Positions 40,349 through 52,182 of a DNA stretch of 64,000 nucleotides are shown piece by piece. A model generated the notes under the pieces. That model was not told the origin of the DNA. It made no database searches and worked only from the letters and a program-made list of their open reading frames with translations. The DNA comes from Phaeobacter sp. A36a-5a. Its GTDB lineage: Bacteria; Pseudomonadota; Alphaproteobacteria; Rhodobacterales; Rhodobacteraceae. Made by a program: the position numbers and the translations under genes. Each line of letters opens with the position of its first letter. The first letter of the stretch is position 1. The stretch is taken from contig NZ_JBBLYU010000001.1 of the NCBI RefSeq assembly GCF_037911135.1, positions 2,210,525 through 2,274,524 of the forward strand, written 5' to 3'.

Positions 40349-40695
40349 GGCACGTCCCAGTCATCGGCAAAGGGCAGCGTACCGATCGCCAGCCAGGAGG
40401 CCCGGATCCGCGCGACGCGGCTGTCATTCCAGGTGCGAAACACCACGTCAAATCCTTGGTGGGTGATCTTCTCGGCGACCAGCTCCGCCCGGATGGCGGC
40501 CCCTGAATCGATATCCACCAGCGAGCTGGAGAGATGCACCGCAGGCAGCTCGGCAAAGGGCTCGGAAAAGCGCACCTCGCGACGGCGTTCGCGCGGGCCG
40601 GTTCCGGTCCACATGCTGCCGCCATTCTCGAACTCCGAGAAGATCTCGATATCGCCCTGATCCACCCCAAGGCGGGGGCTCTGTACACGTTTCAT
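40345..40695 (-). CDS. H-type lectin domain protein
   Basis: A 116-residue protein nearly filled by an H-type lectin domain: RREVRFSEPFAELPAVHLS..., then GFDVVFRTWNDSRVARIRASWLAIG, as in invertebrate agglutinins. It has no signal peptide, so it may be cytosolic or exported by an unknown route. ATG 40695 is chosen; the longer frame has no homology. It lies downstream of the atp terminator on the same strand as atpC. Carbohydrate specificity is unknown. Confidence 0.78.
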   Translation of the reverse strand: MKRVQSPRLGVDQGDIEIFSEFENGGSMWTGTGPRERRREVRFSEPFAELPAVHLSSSLVDIDSGAAIRAELVAEKITHQGFDVVFRTWNDSRVARIRASWLAIGTLPFADDWDVP

Positions 40696-40819
40696 ACTGT
40701 TTCCGCCCCCTGAACCCCTGCCCGATCTCTTCCCTGCCCGCTCTGCGCACCGCCCGACCTGCGCAAAGCCTGGCGCACAGGGCGCGGGCGAGTGCGCCGC
40801 CTGTCCTGCAACTCTGCCA

Positions 40820-40851
40820 AAAAACAAAACCGGCCCGCAAGGGGCCGGTTT
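40820..40851 (-). terminator. atp operon terminator
   Basis: On the minus strand, AAACCGGCCC-CTTGC-GGGCCGGTTTTG followed by TTTTTT, about 30 bp past the atpC stop. Confidence 0.9.
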
Positions 40852-40878
40852 ATCGTGTTTTGCCATGGCTCTGACGGA

Positions 40879-41292
40879 TCAGAGGCTCATGTGGGTGCCC
40901 AGGGCTTCCATGTCAGCGAGCAGCTTGGCCGCGTCTTCGACGAGACCATGCGGTTGATCGGTTTCCTGCACGGTCTTGTAGGTCGTGCGGGCCTCTTCAA
41001 TCAGCTCGTCCAATTGCGCGCGCGTCAGCTGGTCCATGGGGATTGCCTTTTCAGCAAGGACAGACAGACCGTCAGCGCCGATTTCAGCAAAGCCACCGGT
41101 GACCAGATATTCCGATGTGCCTTGCGGGCCTTCAACCCGCAGGACACCCGGACGCAGCGTGGTGATGGTCGGCGCATGGTTGGCCATAGCCGTCATGTCG
41201 CCTTCCGCGCCGGGGATCATTACCGCGGTCACCGGGAGCGACGCCAGGCGGCGCTCCGGGCTCACGAGGTCGAATTGCATCGTATCAGCCAT
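40879..41292 (-). CDS. atpC: F1-ATPase epsilon subunit
   Basis: A 137-residue rotor and regulatory subunit of F1. The N-terminal beta sandwich begins [14 protein letters not shown] and contains [20 protein letters not shown]; a short helical C-terminus follows. Last gene of the atpHAGDC operon. Confidence 0.96.
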   Translation of the reverse strand: MADTMQFDLVSPERRLASLPVTAVMIPGAEGDMTAMANHAPTITTLRPGVLRVEGPQGTSEYLVTGGFAEIGADGLSVLAEKAIPMDQLTRAQLDELIEEARTTYKTVQETDQPHGLVEDAAKLLADMEALGTHMSL

Positions 41293-41303
41293 CAGGGCCC
41301 TCC

Positions 41304-43630
<2,327 letters not shown>

Positions 43631-43644
43631 CGCCTGATCCCCCC

Positions 43645-45183
43645 TTAAGCGAAGTCAGCTGCGAACGCGTCCAGAGCTGCTTTGATCTTGTCGGCTGCAT
43701 CACCCTTGATCTTCGGGTCTTCGTTGGTGATCCAATCCAGCAGGTCCTGGTGCTTGCTGCGCAGATGCGCCAGCAGGCCAGCCTCGTAACGGCCGACTGC
43801 TTTCACGTCGACTTTGTCGAGGTAACCGTTGGTACCTGCAAAGATCACACAAACGATCTCGGCGTTGGTCAGCGGTGCGTACTGCGGCTGTTTCATCAGC
43901 TCGGTCAGGCGGGCACCACGATTCAGCAGCTGCTGGGTCGCGGCGTCCAGATCGGAGCCGAACTGTGCAAAGGCTGCCATTTCGCGGTACTGAGCCAGTT
44001 CCAGCTTAACCGGACCAGCAACGGATTTCATTGCATTGGTCTGAGCCGAGGAGCCCACACGCGACACCGACAGACCGGTGTTCACAGCAGGACGGATGCC
44101 CTGGTAGAACAGTTCGGTTTCCAGGAAGATCTGACCGTCGGTGATCGAGATCACGTTGGTCGGAATAAACGCGGACACGTCGCCGCCCTGGGTTTCGATC
44201 ACGGGCAGCGCGGTCAGCGAGCCGGCACCAAATTCTTCGTTCAGCTTCGCGGAACGCTCCAGCAGGCGGGAGTGCAGGTAGAAAACGTCACCAGGATAGG
44301 CTTCACGGCCCGGCGGACGACGCAGCAGCAGCGACATCTGGCGATAGGCGACGGCCTGCTTGGAGAGGTCATCATAAACGATCAGCGCGTGCTTGCCGCT
44401 GTCGCGGAAGTATTCGGCCATCGCGGTCGCGGCGTAAGGCGCCAGGAACTGCATCGGAGCCGGTTCGGACGCGGTTGCGGCAACCACGATCGAGTATTCC
44501 ATCGCACCGGTTTCTTCCAGCTTCTTCACCAGCTGGGCCACGGTCGAGCGCTTCTGGCCGATCGCGACGTAAACACAGTACAGTTTCTTGGATTCATCAT
44601 CACCAGCGGCGTCGTTGTAGACTTTCTGGTTCAGGATGGCGTCCAGCGCAACGGCGGTTTTACCGGTCTGACGGTCACCAATGATCAGCTCTCGCTGGCC
44701 ACGGCCAATCGGGATCATCGCGTCAACCGATTTCAGGCCGGTTGCCATCGGCTCGTGAACCGATTTACGCGGGATGATGCCCGGTGCCTTCACGTCGGCA
44801 ACCTTGCGCTCGGATGCGTTGATCGGACCCTTGCCGTCCAGCGGGTTGCCCAGACCGTCGACTACGCGGCCGAGGAGCTCGGGGCCAGCGGGAACGTCCA
44901 CGATGGAGTTGGTGCGCTTGACGGTGTCACCTTCTTTGATGTCACGGTCGGAGCCGAAGATAACGATACCGACGTTGTCGGATTCGAGGTTCAGCGCCAT
45001 GCCCATGATGCCGCCGGGGAATTCGACCATCTCGCCGGCCTGGACATTGTCGAGACCGTAGACGCGGGCAATACCGTCACCAACGGACAGCACGCGGCCA
45101 ATTTCTGCCACCTCGGCTTCTTGACCAAAATTCTTGATCTGGTCTTTCAGGATCGCAGAAATTTCTGCTGCTTGGATACCCAT
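43645..45183 (-). CDS. atpA: F1-ATPase alpha subunit
   Basis: A 512-residue non-catalytic nucleotide-binding subunit. The P-loop [13 protein letters not shown] is at about 169-181, [28 protein letters not shown] is in the middle, and the arginine finger lies in [10 protein letters not shown]. Its ATG follows the atpH stop without a gap. Confidence 0.99.
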   Translation of the reverse strand: MGIQAAEISAILKDQIKNFGQEAEVAEIGRVLSVGDGIARVYGLDNVQAGEMVEFPGGIMGMALNLESDNVGIVIFGSDRDIKEGDTVKRTNSIVDVPAGPELLGRVVDGLGNPLDGKGPINASERKVADVKAPGIIPRKSVHEPMATGLKSVDAMIPIGRGQRELIIGDRQTGKTAVALDAILNQKVYNDAAGDDESKKLYCVYVAIGQKRSTVAQLVKKLEETGAMEYSIVVAATASEPAPMQFLAPYAATAMAEYFRDSGKHALIVYDDLSKQAVAYRQMSLLLRRPPGREAYPGDVFYLHSRLLERSAKLNEEFGAGSLTALPVIETQGGDVSAFIPTNVISITDGQIFLETELFYQGIRPAVNTGLSVSRVGSSAQTNAMKSVAGPVKLELAQYREMAAFAQFGSDLDAATQQLLNRGARLTELMKQPQYAPLTNAEIVCVIFAGTNGYLDKVDVKAVGRYEAGLLAHLRSKHQDLLDWITNEDPKIKGDAADKIKAALDAFAADFA

Positions 45184-45744
45184 TTATCCGACCTCTTTCA
45201 TTGCGTTCTGTAGGGAGTTGAGCTTGGAGCGGATCGAGCTGTCGATCATCTTCGAGCCCACTTTAACGACAAGACCGCCAATGATGCTTTCATCGACGGT
45301 TGCATTGATCACGACCTTTTTCCCGGTGCGTTCGGCCAGTGTCTTGGCCAGCTTTTCGCTCTGGGTCTTGGTCAGCGCCTTTGCCGATGTGACATCGGCG
45401 GTAATCTCACCACGGGTTTCGGCCAGGCGTGCGCGCAGAGCCTCAAGCAGCGCAGGCACCACAAACAGGCGGCGCTTTTCGGCCATCAGCGACAGCGCAT
45501 TTGCCAGAACCGGGGCCAGGCCCATTTTCTTGGCAATTGCGGTGATCGCAGCCCCCTGCTCCTGACGCGACACCAGGGGTGACGTGATCAGGTCGCGGAG
45601 ATCTTCACTATCCGCCAGAGCGGCAGACAGGTCATTGATGCTGGTTTCAAGGCTATCAAGCGCCTTGCTCTCTTCGGCGATCTCAAAGATCGCGGTGGCA
45701 TAGCGCGCGGCAATGCCTGCGGAGATCGAAGCTGGTTCGGACAC
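45184..45744 (-). CDS. atpH: F1-ATPase delta subunit
   Basis: Peripheral-stalk subunit linking F1 to subunit b; about 186 residues. The N-terminal helical domain SISAGIAARYATAIFEIAEES and the C-terminal GGLVVKVGSKMIDSSIRSKLNSLQNAMKEV are characteristic. GTG 45744 is preferred to GTG 45750 because the GGAAGG sequence is then spaced properly. First gene of atpHAGDC; the F0 genes are absent, as in other alphaproteobacteria that keep F0 elsewhere. Confidence 0.95.
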   Translation of the reverse strand: MSEPASISAGIAARYATAIFEIAEESKALDSLETSINDLSAALADSEDLRDLITSPLVSRQEQGAAITAIAKKMGLAPVLANALSLMAEKRRLFVVPALLEALRARLAETRGEITADVTSAKALTKTQSEKLAKTLAERTGKKVVINATVDESIIGGLVVKVGSKMIDSSIRSKLNSLQNAMKEVG

Positions 45745-46328
45745 GTCCACCCTTCCGATATTGGCCCCGGTTGGCTAACCCTTGCAGGTGGCGTCCGGGG
45801 GCGTGAGGTCTCCCCACAATCTGGTGGGGCGTCAAAATCAGCGTGGATGTAGCAGAGCGTTGGCAACCTATCAACTGCCTTGGACAGCGAGGTAAAAAAG
45901 GAAGTTTCAAGCGTTTTCAAGTGATTAGGCAATAACACTCGATGAAACGACAGAACATGCGTCAAAAAAACCGACTTTAGGCGTCAATTTTGCGATTCCA
46001 AATCAGCAAAAATCACGCCCTGAGGACAAAAAAACCTCCAAACCGTCGAAAACGAGCACTGAAAGCGCGATTTTGAACCATATGCGGGGAATCAAGCACC
46101 AGAGCACCCGAAGCCGCCTTCCGCAAGGTCACCCTGCGCCACCTGCCAAAGATTAAGAACCGCCTATTTCATAGCCTCTCATCGCGCCCCATTTTGCGCC
46201 ACCTGTCCAGCCCGCAGACGCCGCGACGCGGCGTCGTTTGCAGGCGACCTGCCGTCACCCTGTGCATACGCCGCAAACGACATCGACGACCGCCCGGACG
46301 CATCCGCCCGCCCTTGAAATCGCCCCCG
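45745..46328. other. long leader/intergenic region upstream of the atp operon
   Basis: About 580 bp. The part at 45850-46080 is AT-rich for this genome and probably carries the atp promoter, which I could not fix to one -35/-10 pair. The part at 46217-46281 holds overlapping perfect inverted repeats. No coding frame is supported. Confidence 0.5.
46217..46281. repeat. two overlapping perfect inverted repeats
   Basis: Hairpin one is GACGCCGC-GAC-GCGGCGTC (46217-46235). Stem two pairs GTCGTTTGC (46233-46241) with GCAAACGAC (46273-46281) across a 31-nt loop. They share three bases, so they compete. No T tract follows on either strand. Confidence 0.55.
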
Positions 46329-47075
46329 TCACGCCGGTTCGGGCATCGGATTGGACAACCCTTCCAGCACCCGGATCGGGTTGGGACGGCGCAGGCGGGT
46401 CATCTCGCCGCGCTGGACATGCACTTGCTTGCTGACCTCCACCAGAAACGCACCGCCCCCCAGCATCGCCGGAAGACGATCCCCCATCCGCTCAAACAAA
46501 GGCCCGGACTTCAGCCAGAAGCGGCGCTGACTGGGCGGCAGATAAAGCGCGGCTGAGTGCCGCTCGACGGTGAACTGATGCAGGCGCAGCTGATTTTCCA
46601 CCTGGCTCAGCGTATAGGGGCGGCCAAAGCCAAACGGGGTCACATCCGAGCGCGCCCAGAGACCGGCACGGTTGGGCACCACAAAGACGGCGCGCCCCCC
46701 CGGTCCCAGCACCCGCCAGCATTCCTCCAGCAGATGCGACGGCCGGTCCGAGGTCTCCAGCCCGTGCAGCAGCACCAGCCGATCCACATGCCCGGTTTCA
46801 ATCGGCCAGGAGGTCTCTTCGCAGAGCACCGAAACATTGGGCAGCCCGGCCGGCCATTGCATCACCCCCTGCGGCCCGGGCATCAGCGCAATCACCCGCC
46901 GCGCCTCTGCCAGATAGGGGCGCAGCAGCGGTGCCGCAAACCCAAACCCCGCGACCGTCAGCCCGGCCGCCTCGGGCCATAGTTCCAGCAGCCGACCGCG
47001 GATCGACGCCTGCGCCGCCCGCCCTAGGGTGCTGCGATAGTAGAAATTCCTCAGATCCTGAACATCAACATGCAT
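46329..47075 (-). CDS. class I SAM-dependent methyltransferase-like protein
   Basis: A 248-residue protein of the Methyltransf_11 type. The SAM-binding region is [15 protein letters not shown], with FGF in place of the usual glycine-rich GxGx[40 protein letters not shown] is the typical motif II-III block. The altered first motif may weaken SAM binding. The substrate is unknown. It is divergent from gloB with about 70 bp between starts, so they may share a control region. Confidence 0.82.
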   Translation of the reverse strand: MHVDVQDLRNFYYRSTLGRAAQASIRGRLLELWPEAAGLTVAGFGFAAPLLRPYLAEARRVIALMPGPQGVMQWPAGLPNVSVLCEETSWPIETGHVDRLVLLHGLETSDRPSHLLEECWRVLGPGGRAVFVVPNRAGLWARSDVTPFGFGRPYTLSQVENQLRLHQFTVERHSAALYLPPSQRRFWLKSGPLFERMGDRLPAMLGGGAFLVEVSKQVHVQRGEMTRLRRPNPIRVLEGLSNPMPEPA

Positions 47076-47146
47076 TGCGGGCGTCCGTTGCTTGGGCCAA
47101 TCTGAGGCCAGTCGCCGTCAGTTTACCCATCGAGAAGCGAATGACC

Positions 47147-47914
47147 ATGCCCCTTGAAATCGTCACCCTGCCCTGCCTGTCCGACAACTATGCCTTTTTG
47201 CTGCACAATGCCGCCACCGGTCAGACCGCGCTGGTTGATGCGCCGGAAGCGGAGGCCATCAAGTCGGAGCTAGACAGGCGCGGCTGGGGGCTGGATCAGA
47301 TCCTGCTGACTCACCACCACTGGGATCATATCGACGGGGTCGCCGACCTGCGTGCATCCTATGACTGCCAGATCGTCGGCGCGCGCGCCGATGCCCATCG
47401 CCTGCCGGATCTAGATCTGGCGGTGGCCGAGGGAGAGACCTTCAGCTGCCTCGGCGAGGAGGTCCATGTGCTGGATGTCTCCGGCCATACCCTCTGCCAT
47501 ATTGCCTTTCACCTCCCGGCGTCCTCAGCGGTTTTCACAGCCGACAGCCTGATGGCGCTGGGATGTGGCCGCCTGTTTGAAGGGACTGCCGACCAGATGT
47601 GGCAGAGCCTGCAGAAACTCGCCGCCCTGCCCCGCGACACCACGGTCTATTCCGGCCATGAATACACCCAGTCCAATGCCCGCTTCGCGCTCACCATCGA
47701 CCCGGACAACCCGGCTCTGCAACAGCGCTGCGCGGCGATTGATGCGGACCGTGCAGAAGGGCGGCCAACAGTCCCGTCACGCCTGCAAGAGGAGCTGGAC
47801 ACCAACCCGTTCCTGCGGGCCCATCTCGACAGCGTCAAGGATGCCCTTGGCATGGGCGGGGCGCCGGCGACCAAGGTCTTTGCTGAAATCCGGGCGCGAA
47901 AGGACAAGTTTTAG
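47147..47914 (+). CDS. gloB: hydroxyacylglutathione hydrolase (glyoxalase II)
   Basis: Completes methylglyoxal detoxification by hydrolysing S-lactoylglutathione. 255 residues, metallo-beta-lactamase fold with THHHWDH at about 53-59, SGHTLCHI, FTADSLM and SGHEYT supplying the binuclear metal ligands, and the C-terminal HAGH-type domain. ATG 47147 is used; ATG 47141 is two codons upstream. Confidence 0.95.
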   Translation: MPLEIVTLPCLSDNYAFLLHNAATGQTALVDAPEAEAIKSELDRRGWGLDQILLTHHHWDHIDGVADLRASYDCQIVGARADAHRLPDLDLAVAEGETFSCLGEEVHVLDVSGHTLCHIAFHLPASSAVFTADSLMALGCGRLFEGTADQMWQSLQKLAALPRDTTVYSGHEYTQSNARFALTIDPDNPALQQRCAAIDADRAEGRPTVPSRLQEELDTNPFLRAHLDSVKDALGMGGAPATKVFAEIRARKDKF

Positions 47915-48096
47915 GCGCCCCGGCTGCCGTTTCACGGCACAGTCACGAGAAATGTGACAAGAAATTGCAAGAAAGAACTTGAAGCCGGGCACGTATCAAC
48001 CAAACTCTAATACTATCAGGACATGGTTGGACTGTGGAAGGCTAGGCATCCGTCCCACAGCCTCAACGCCAACCCAAGACCAAGAGGAGCACGCCC

Positions 48097-50418
48097 GTGC
48101 CTTCATTCTCGAGCACTTTGGAACAGGCCATTCACGCCGCGCTTGCGCTGGCAAACGAACGGCGTCACGAATTCGCAACCCTGGAGCATCTGCTTCTGGC
48201 CCTGCTGGATGAGCCGGACGCGGCCCGCGTCATGCGCGCCTGCAGTGTCGACCTCACCGAATTGCGTGCAACCCTTGTCGAATTTGTCGATGAGGATCTC
48301 GCCAATCTGGTCACCGACATCGACGGCTCCGAAGCGGTACCGACCGCTGCCTTCCAGCGCGTGATCCAGCGCGCCGCCATCCATGTTCAAAGCTCCGGCC
48401 GGACCGAGGTGACGGGCGCCAATGTGCTGGTCGCCATCTTCGCCGAGCGCGAGAGCGACGCGGCCTACTTCCTGCAGGATCAGGACATGACCCGCTATGA
48501 CGCGGTGAATTTCATCGCCCATGGCGTGGCCAAGGATCCGGCCTTTGGTGAGTCCCGGCCCGTCACCGGCTCCCCCGAAGTCGAAGAAGAGCCCCAGCCC
48601 ACCACCGAGGGCGACAAGAAAGAGAGCGCGCTGGCGAAATACTGCGTCGATCTCAATGAAAAATCGCGCGAGGGCGACATTGACCCGCTGATCGGGCGCA
48701 GCCACGAGGTTGAGCGCTGCATCCAGGTTCTGTGCCGCCGCCGCAAGAACAACCCGCTTCTGGTTGGCGATCCCGGCGTTGGCAAGACCGCCATCGCCGA
48801 AGGTCTGGCGCGCAAGATTGTCGCCGGTGAAACGCCCGAGGTTCTGTCGGAAACCACCATCTATTCGCTGGATATGGGCGCGCTGCTGGCGGGCACCCGC
48901 TACCGCGGCGATTTCGAGGAACGTCTGAAAGCCGTCGTTACCGAGCTGGAAGATCACCCCGATGCAGTTCTGTTCATTGACGAAATCCACACGGTGATCG
49001 GCGCAGGCGCCACCTCCGGCGGGGCCATGGACGCGTCCAACCTGCTGAAGCCCGCGCTTCAGGGCGGCAAGCTGCGCACCATGGGCTCCACCACCTACAA
49101 GGAGTTCCGCCAGCATTTCGAGAAGGACCGCGCGCTGTCCCGCCGGTTCCAGAAAATTGATGTGAATGAACCGTCGGTCGAGGATTCCATCGAGATCCTG
49201 AAAGGGCTGAAACCCTATTTCGAGGACCATCACGGCATCCGCTTTACCAGCGATGCGATCAAATCTGCGGTGGAGCTCTCCGCCCGCTACATCAATGATC
49301 GCAAACTGCCGGACAAGGCGATTGACGTCATCGACGAGGCCGGTGCCGCACAGCATCTGGTGGTCGAAAGCAAACGCCGCAAGACCATCGGTGTGAAGGA
49401 GATCGAAGCGGTTGTCGCCAAGATCGCCCGCATCCCGCCCAAAAACGTCTCCAAGGACGACGCCGAGGTGCTGAAGGATCTGGAGCGCTCGCTGAAACGG
49501 GTGGTCTTTGGTCAGGACAACGCGATCGAGGCGCTGTCCAGCGCCATCAAACTGGCCCGTGCCGGTCTGCGCGAACCGGAAAAACCCATCGGCAACTATC
49601 TCTTTGCAGGCCCCACCGGCGTCGGCAAGACAGAGGTCGCCAAACAGCTCGCCGATACGCTGGGTGTGGAGCTTCTGCGGTTTGACATGTCCGAATACAT
49701 GGAGAAACACGCGGTTTCCCGCCTGATCGGTGCGCCTCCGGGCTATGTCGGTTTTGATCAGGGCGGGCTGTTGACCGATGGTGTTGACCAGCATCCCCAC
49801 TGCGTGCTGCTGCTGGATGAAATCGAGAAGGCGCACCCGGATGTGTTCAACATCCTGTTGCAGGTCATGGATAATGGCCAGCTGACCGATCACAACGGCC
49901 GCACCGTGAACTTCCGCAATGTCGTGCTTATCATGACCTCGAATGCCGGCGCATCCGAGCAGGCAAAGGCCGCCATCGGCTTTGGTCGTGATCGCCGCGA
50001 AGGCGAGGATACAGCCGCCATCGAACGCACGTTCACCCCGGAGTTCCGCAACCGTCTGGACGCGGTGATCTCCTTTGCACCGCTGCCCAAGGACGTCATC
50101 CTGCAGGTGGTCGAGAAATTTGTCCTGCAACTGGAAGCCCAGCTGATGGACCGCAATGTCTCGATCGAACTCACCCGCAAGGCGGCAGAATGGCTGGCTG
50201 ACAAAGGCTACGACGACCGCATGGGCGCGCGTCCTCTGGGCCGTGTCATTCAGGAGCACATCAAGAAACCGCTGGCGGAAGAGCTGCTGTTTGGCAAACT
50301 CTCCAAGGGGGGCCTGGTCAAGGTCGGCATCAAGGATGGCAAACTGGATCTCAGGATCGAAGGCCCGGCCAAGCCTCGCATCTCGGGGGACAGGCCGCCG
50401 CTGCTTACGGCCGAGTAA
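48097..50418 (+). CDS. clpA: ATP-dependent Clp protease ATP-binding subunit ClpA
   Basis: AAA+ unfoldase feeding substrates to ClpP; 773 residues. The N-domain spans about 1-145, AAA1 has P-loop GDPGVGKTAIAEG near 226 and Walker B VLFIDEIHTVIG, AAA2 has GPTGVGKTEVAKQ near 506 and LLLDEIEKAHPDV. The ClpP-contacting loop reads IGF at 627-629. The N-domain normally docks ClpS; clpS is not adjacent. The M23 peptidase gene follows 5 bp after the stop. Confidence 0.97.
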   Translation: MPSFSSTLEQAIHAALALANERRHEFATLEHLLLALLDEPDAARVMRACSVDLTELRATLVEFVDEDLANLVTDIDGSEAVPTAAFQRVIQRAAIHVQSSGRTEVTGANVLVAIFAERESDAAYFLQDQDMTRYDAVNFIAHGVAKDPAFGESRPVTGSPEVEEEPQPTTEGDKKESALAKYCVDLNEKSREGDIDPLIGRSHEVERCIQVLCRRRKNNPLLVGDPGVGKTAIAEGLARKIVAGETPEVLSETTIYSLDMGALLAGTRYRGDFEERLKAVVTELEDHPDAVLFIDEIHTVIGAGATSGGAMDASNLLKPALQGGKLRTMGSTTYKEFRQHFEKDRALSRRFQKIDVNEPSVEDSIEILKGLKPYFEDHHGIRFTSDAIKSAVELSARYINDRKLPDKAIDVIDEAGAAQHLVVESKRRKTIGVKEIEAVVAKIARIPPKNVSKDDAEVLKDLERSLKRVVFGQDNAIEALSSAIKLARAGLREPEKPIGNYLFAGPTGVGKTEVAKQLADTLGVELLRFDMSEYMEKHAVSRLIGAPPGYVGFDQGGLLTDGVDQHPHCVLLLDEIEKAHPDVFNILLQVMDNGQLTDHNGRTVNFRNVVLIMTSNAGASEQAKAAIGFGRDRREGEDTAAIERTFTPEFRNRLDAVISFAPLPKDVILQVVEKFVLQLEAQLMDRNVSIELTRKAAEWLADKGYDDRMGARPLGRVIQEHIKKPLAEELLFGKLSKGGLVKVGIKDGKLDLRIEGPAKPRISGDRPPLLTAE

Positions 50419-50423
50419 CAGCA

Positions 50424-51389
50424 ATGCGTCTTTTGCCCCTGGCATTTCTCTCCTCGCTCGCCGCGCCCGTCGCGGCGAGCGATCTCGTTCTGGACTGGCC
50501 GGTCGATTGCACCCTAGGCGACAGCTGCCAGATCCAGCAATATGTCGATCGCGCCATCGGACCGGCGACACAGGATTTCACCTGCAATCCCCTCACCTAT
50601 GACGGCCACAAGGGTACGGATATCGCCCTGCCCTATCTCAGCGACATGGAGGTCGGCGTCACTGTCTTTGCCGCGGCGGATGGCACCGTGGTCGGCAGCC
50701 GCGACGGGATGGAGGACCGCTATTCCAGCGGGCCGGACGACCCCGCGATCGAGGGGCGGGAATGTGGAAACGGGGTTCTGCTGCGCCACGGCGGCGGCTG
50801 GGAAACTCAGTATTGCCACATGAAACGTGGGTCCATCCAGGTCAGCTCCGGCGACAGGGTCACGGCCGGCACACCGCTTGGGGAAATCGGCCTCTCCGGC
50901 AACACCCAGTTTCCCCATCTGCATCTTTCCGTGCGCAAGGATGGTATCACCATAGACCCCTTTGGCCCCCGGATGGAGCAGGGCTGCGGTGCCGACATCG
51001 GCGCGCCGCTCTGGGCCGAGGAGATCACCTATCAGGCCGGCGGCTTTCTGGGCAGCGGCTTTGCCGACCATGTTCCGAAATTTGCAGCGATCAAGGCCGG
51101 GATCGCCGATCAGTCGCCACTGGCAACCGGCAGCGGCGCAATCGTGTTCTGGGCCTATGCCTTCGGCGCCCGCAGCGGTGACCAGCTGGTGCTGCGTATC
51201 GACGGGCCGCAGGGCACCCTGCTGGAGCAGACAGAACCGCTGGAAAAAACCCAAGCGCAGCTCTTCCGCGCCGCGGGCAAACGGATCCGTGGATCGGGGC
51301 TGCAACCCGGCCGCTACATCGCAACCGCGACACTGCTGCGCGACGGCCAGCTCGTAGATGATCAGCGCCAGGAAATGACGGTGAAATAG
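50424..51389 (+). CDS. M23-family peptidase (LytM-like), exported
   Basis: A 321-residue protein with a short N-terminal signal peptide (LLPLAFLSSLAAPVAAS). The M23 zinc site is complete: HKGTDIALP (His, Asp) at about 63-71 and PHLHLSV (HxH) near 167-173. The remaining C-terminal 120 residues are a beta-rich domain without a name. It probably cuts peptidoglycan cross-links in the periplasm. It is in a likely operon with clpA although the two act in different compartments. Confidence 0.9.
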   Translation: MRLLPLAFLSSLAAPVAASDLVLDWPVDCTLGDSCQIQQYVDRAIGPATQDFTCNPLTYDGHKGTDIALPYLSDMEVGVTVFAAADGTVVGSRDGMEDRYSSGPDDPAIEGRECGNGVLLRHGGGWETQYCHMKRGSIQVSSGDRVTAGTPLGEIGLSGNTQFPHLHLSVRKDGITIDPFGPRMEQGCGADIGAPLWAEEITYQAGGFLGSGFADHVPKFAAIKAGIADQSPLATGSGAIVFWAYAFGARSGDQLVLRIDGPQGTLLEQTEPLEKTQAQLFRAAGKRIRGSGLQPGRYIATATLLRDGQLVDDQRQEMTVK

Positions 51390-51596
51390 GGCTTCACCGA
51401 CACGGCGGGGCCAAGCCCTCTTGGCCTTGCCGCTCTCAGCGGCTAATCTGCTGCCACGGTCGGCAGACACCGAGGCGTCGCTGCTCCCGCATGGGAGAGC
51501 TAAACCTGCCATATCACCGAACGGTTTCCATCGCAGATGGCGCCGCGTCGTCAGGACAGCGACCAACGACCCGCACAGGCGCCGATTGGATGCAAT

Positions 51597-52166
51597 ATGA
51601 CCCGAAAACCGCTTCCCCTACAGGTGGATGACCTGTCCCATTTCTCCCGCGCCCTGTCCCGGCAACTGGGCGAGGCCAGCCCCTCGCATCTGACACTGAT
51701 GAACATGCTCGCCCGCGCCGCCGGTTTTCAGAACCTGCAACACCAGCGCGCCATACAGGCAGCGGCCCGACGGCTGACGAAAACCACAATGGCGCCGGCG
51801 GCTGATCATCGGCTGATCGAGCGCACGCTGGGCCATTTCGATGATCAGGGGCGGCTGCTGCGTTGGCCGTCAAAACGCGCCGTGCAGACGCTTGCGCTGT
51901 TTGGGCTCTGGTCGGTCTTTCCGGCCGACAGGGCGTTGCAGGAGGCGCAGGTGAATGCGCTGCTGATCGGCGAACATCGCTTCAGGGATCCCGCAACCCT
52001 GCGGCGCACCATGATTTCCTGTGGATTGCTGACCCGGCAACGCGATGGCAGCGACTACAGGCGTATCGAACAGGAGCCCACCGCCGAAGCCAAAGCACTG
52101 ATTTCGCGACTGGCAGCCCGCCGCAAACAGCGCACCCAGGCAGAAGCGCAGATCACGCGCCGGTAG
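51597..52166 (+). CDS. DUF2087 domain protein
   Basis: A 189-residue protein with a DUF2087 domain in its second half: DDQGRLLRWPSKRAVQTLALFGLWSVF..., then INALLIGEHRF-like NALLIGEHRFRDPATLRRTMISCGLLTRQRDGSDYRR, probably an atypical winged helix. The N-terminal half has a short helical region. ATG 51597 is used. DUF2087 is often fused to transcription factors, so a regulatory role is inferred. It is convergent with the MotB-like gene. Confidence 0.8.
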   Translation: MTRKPLPLQVDDLSHFSRALSRQLGEASPSHLTLMNMLARAAGFQNLQHQRAIQAAARRLTKTTMAPAADHRLIERTLGHFDDQGRLLRWPSKRAVQTLALFGLWSVFPADRALQEAQVNALLIGEHRFRDPATLRRTMISCGLLTRQRDGSDYRRIEQEPTAEAKALISRLAARRKQRTQAEAQITRR

Positions 52167-52182
52167 CACCGGCAATGGCACC

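Noticed and set aside
46931..47146. Longer N-terminus for gloB
   Set aside because: The extra 72 codons overlap the start of the divergent methyltransferase gene and have no glyoxalase similarity; the ATG at 47147 matches the family start.
48103..50571. An 822-codon open frame antisense to clpA, and similar long antisense frames at 14222-16324 (sat) and 53009-54031 (coiled-coil gene)
   Set aside because: They are frame shadows of high-GC genes with strong third-position bias; their translations have no recognisable domain and the sense genes are certain.
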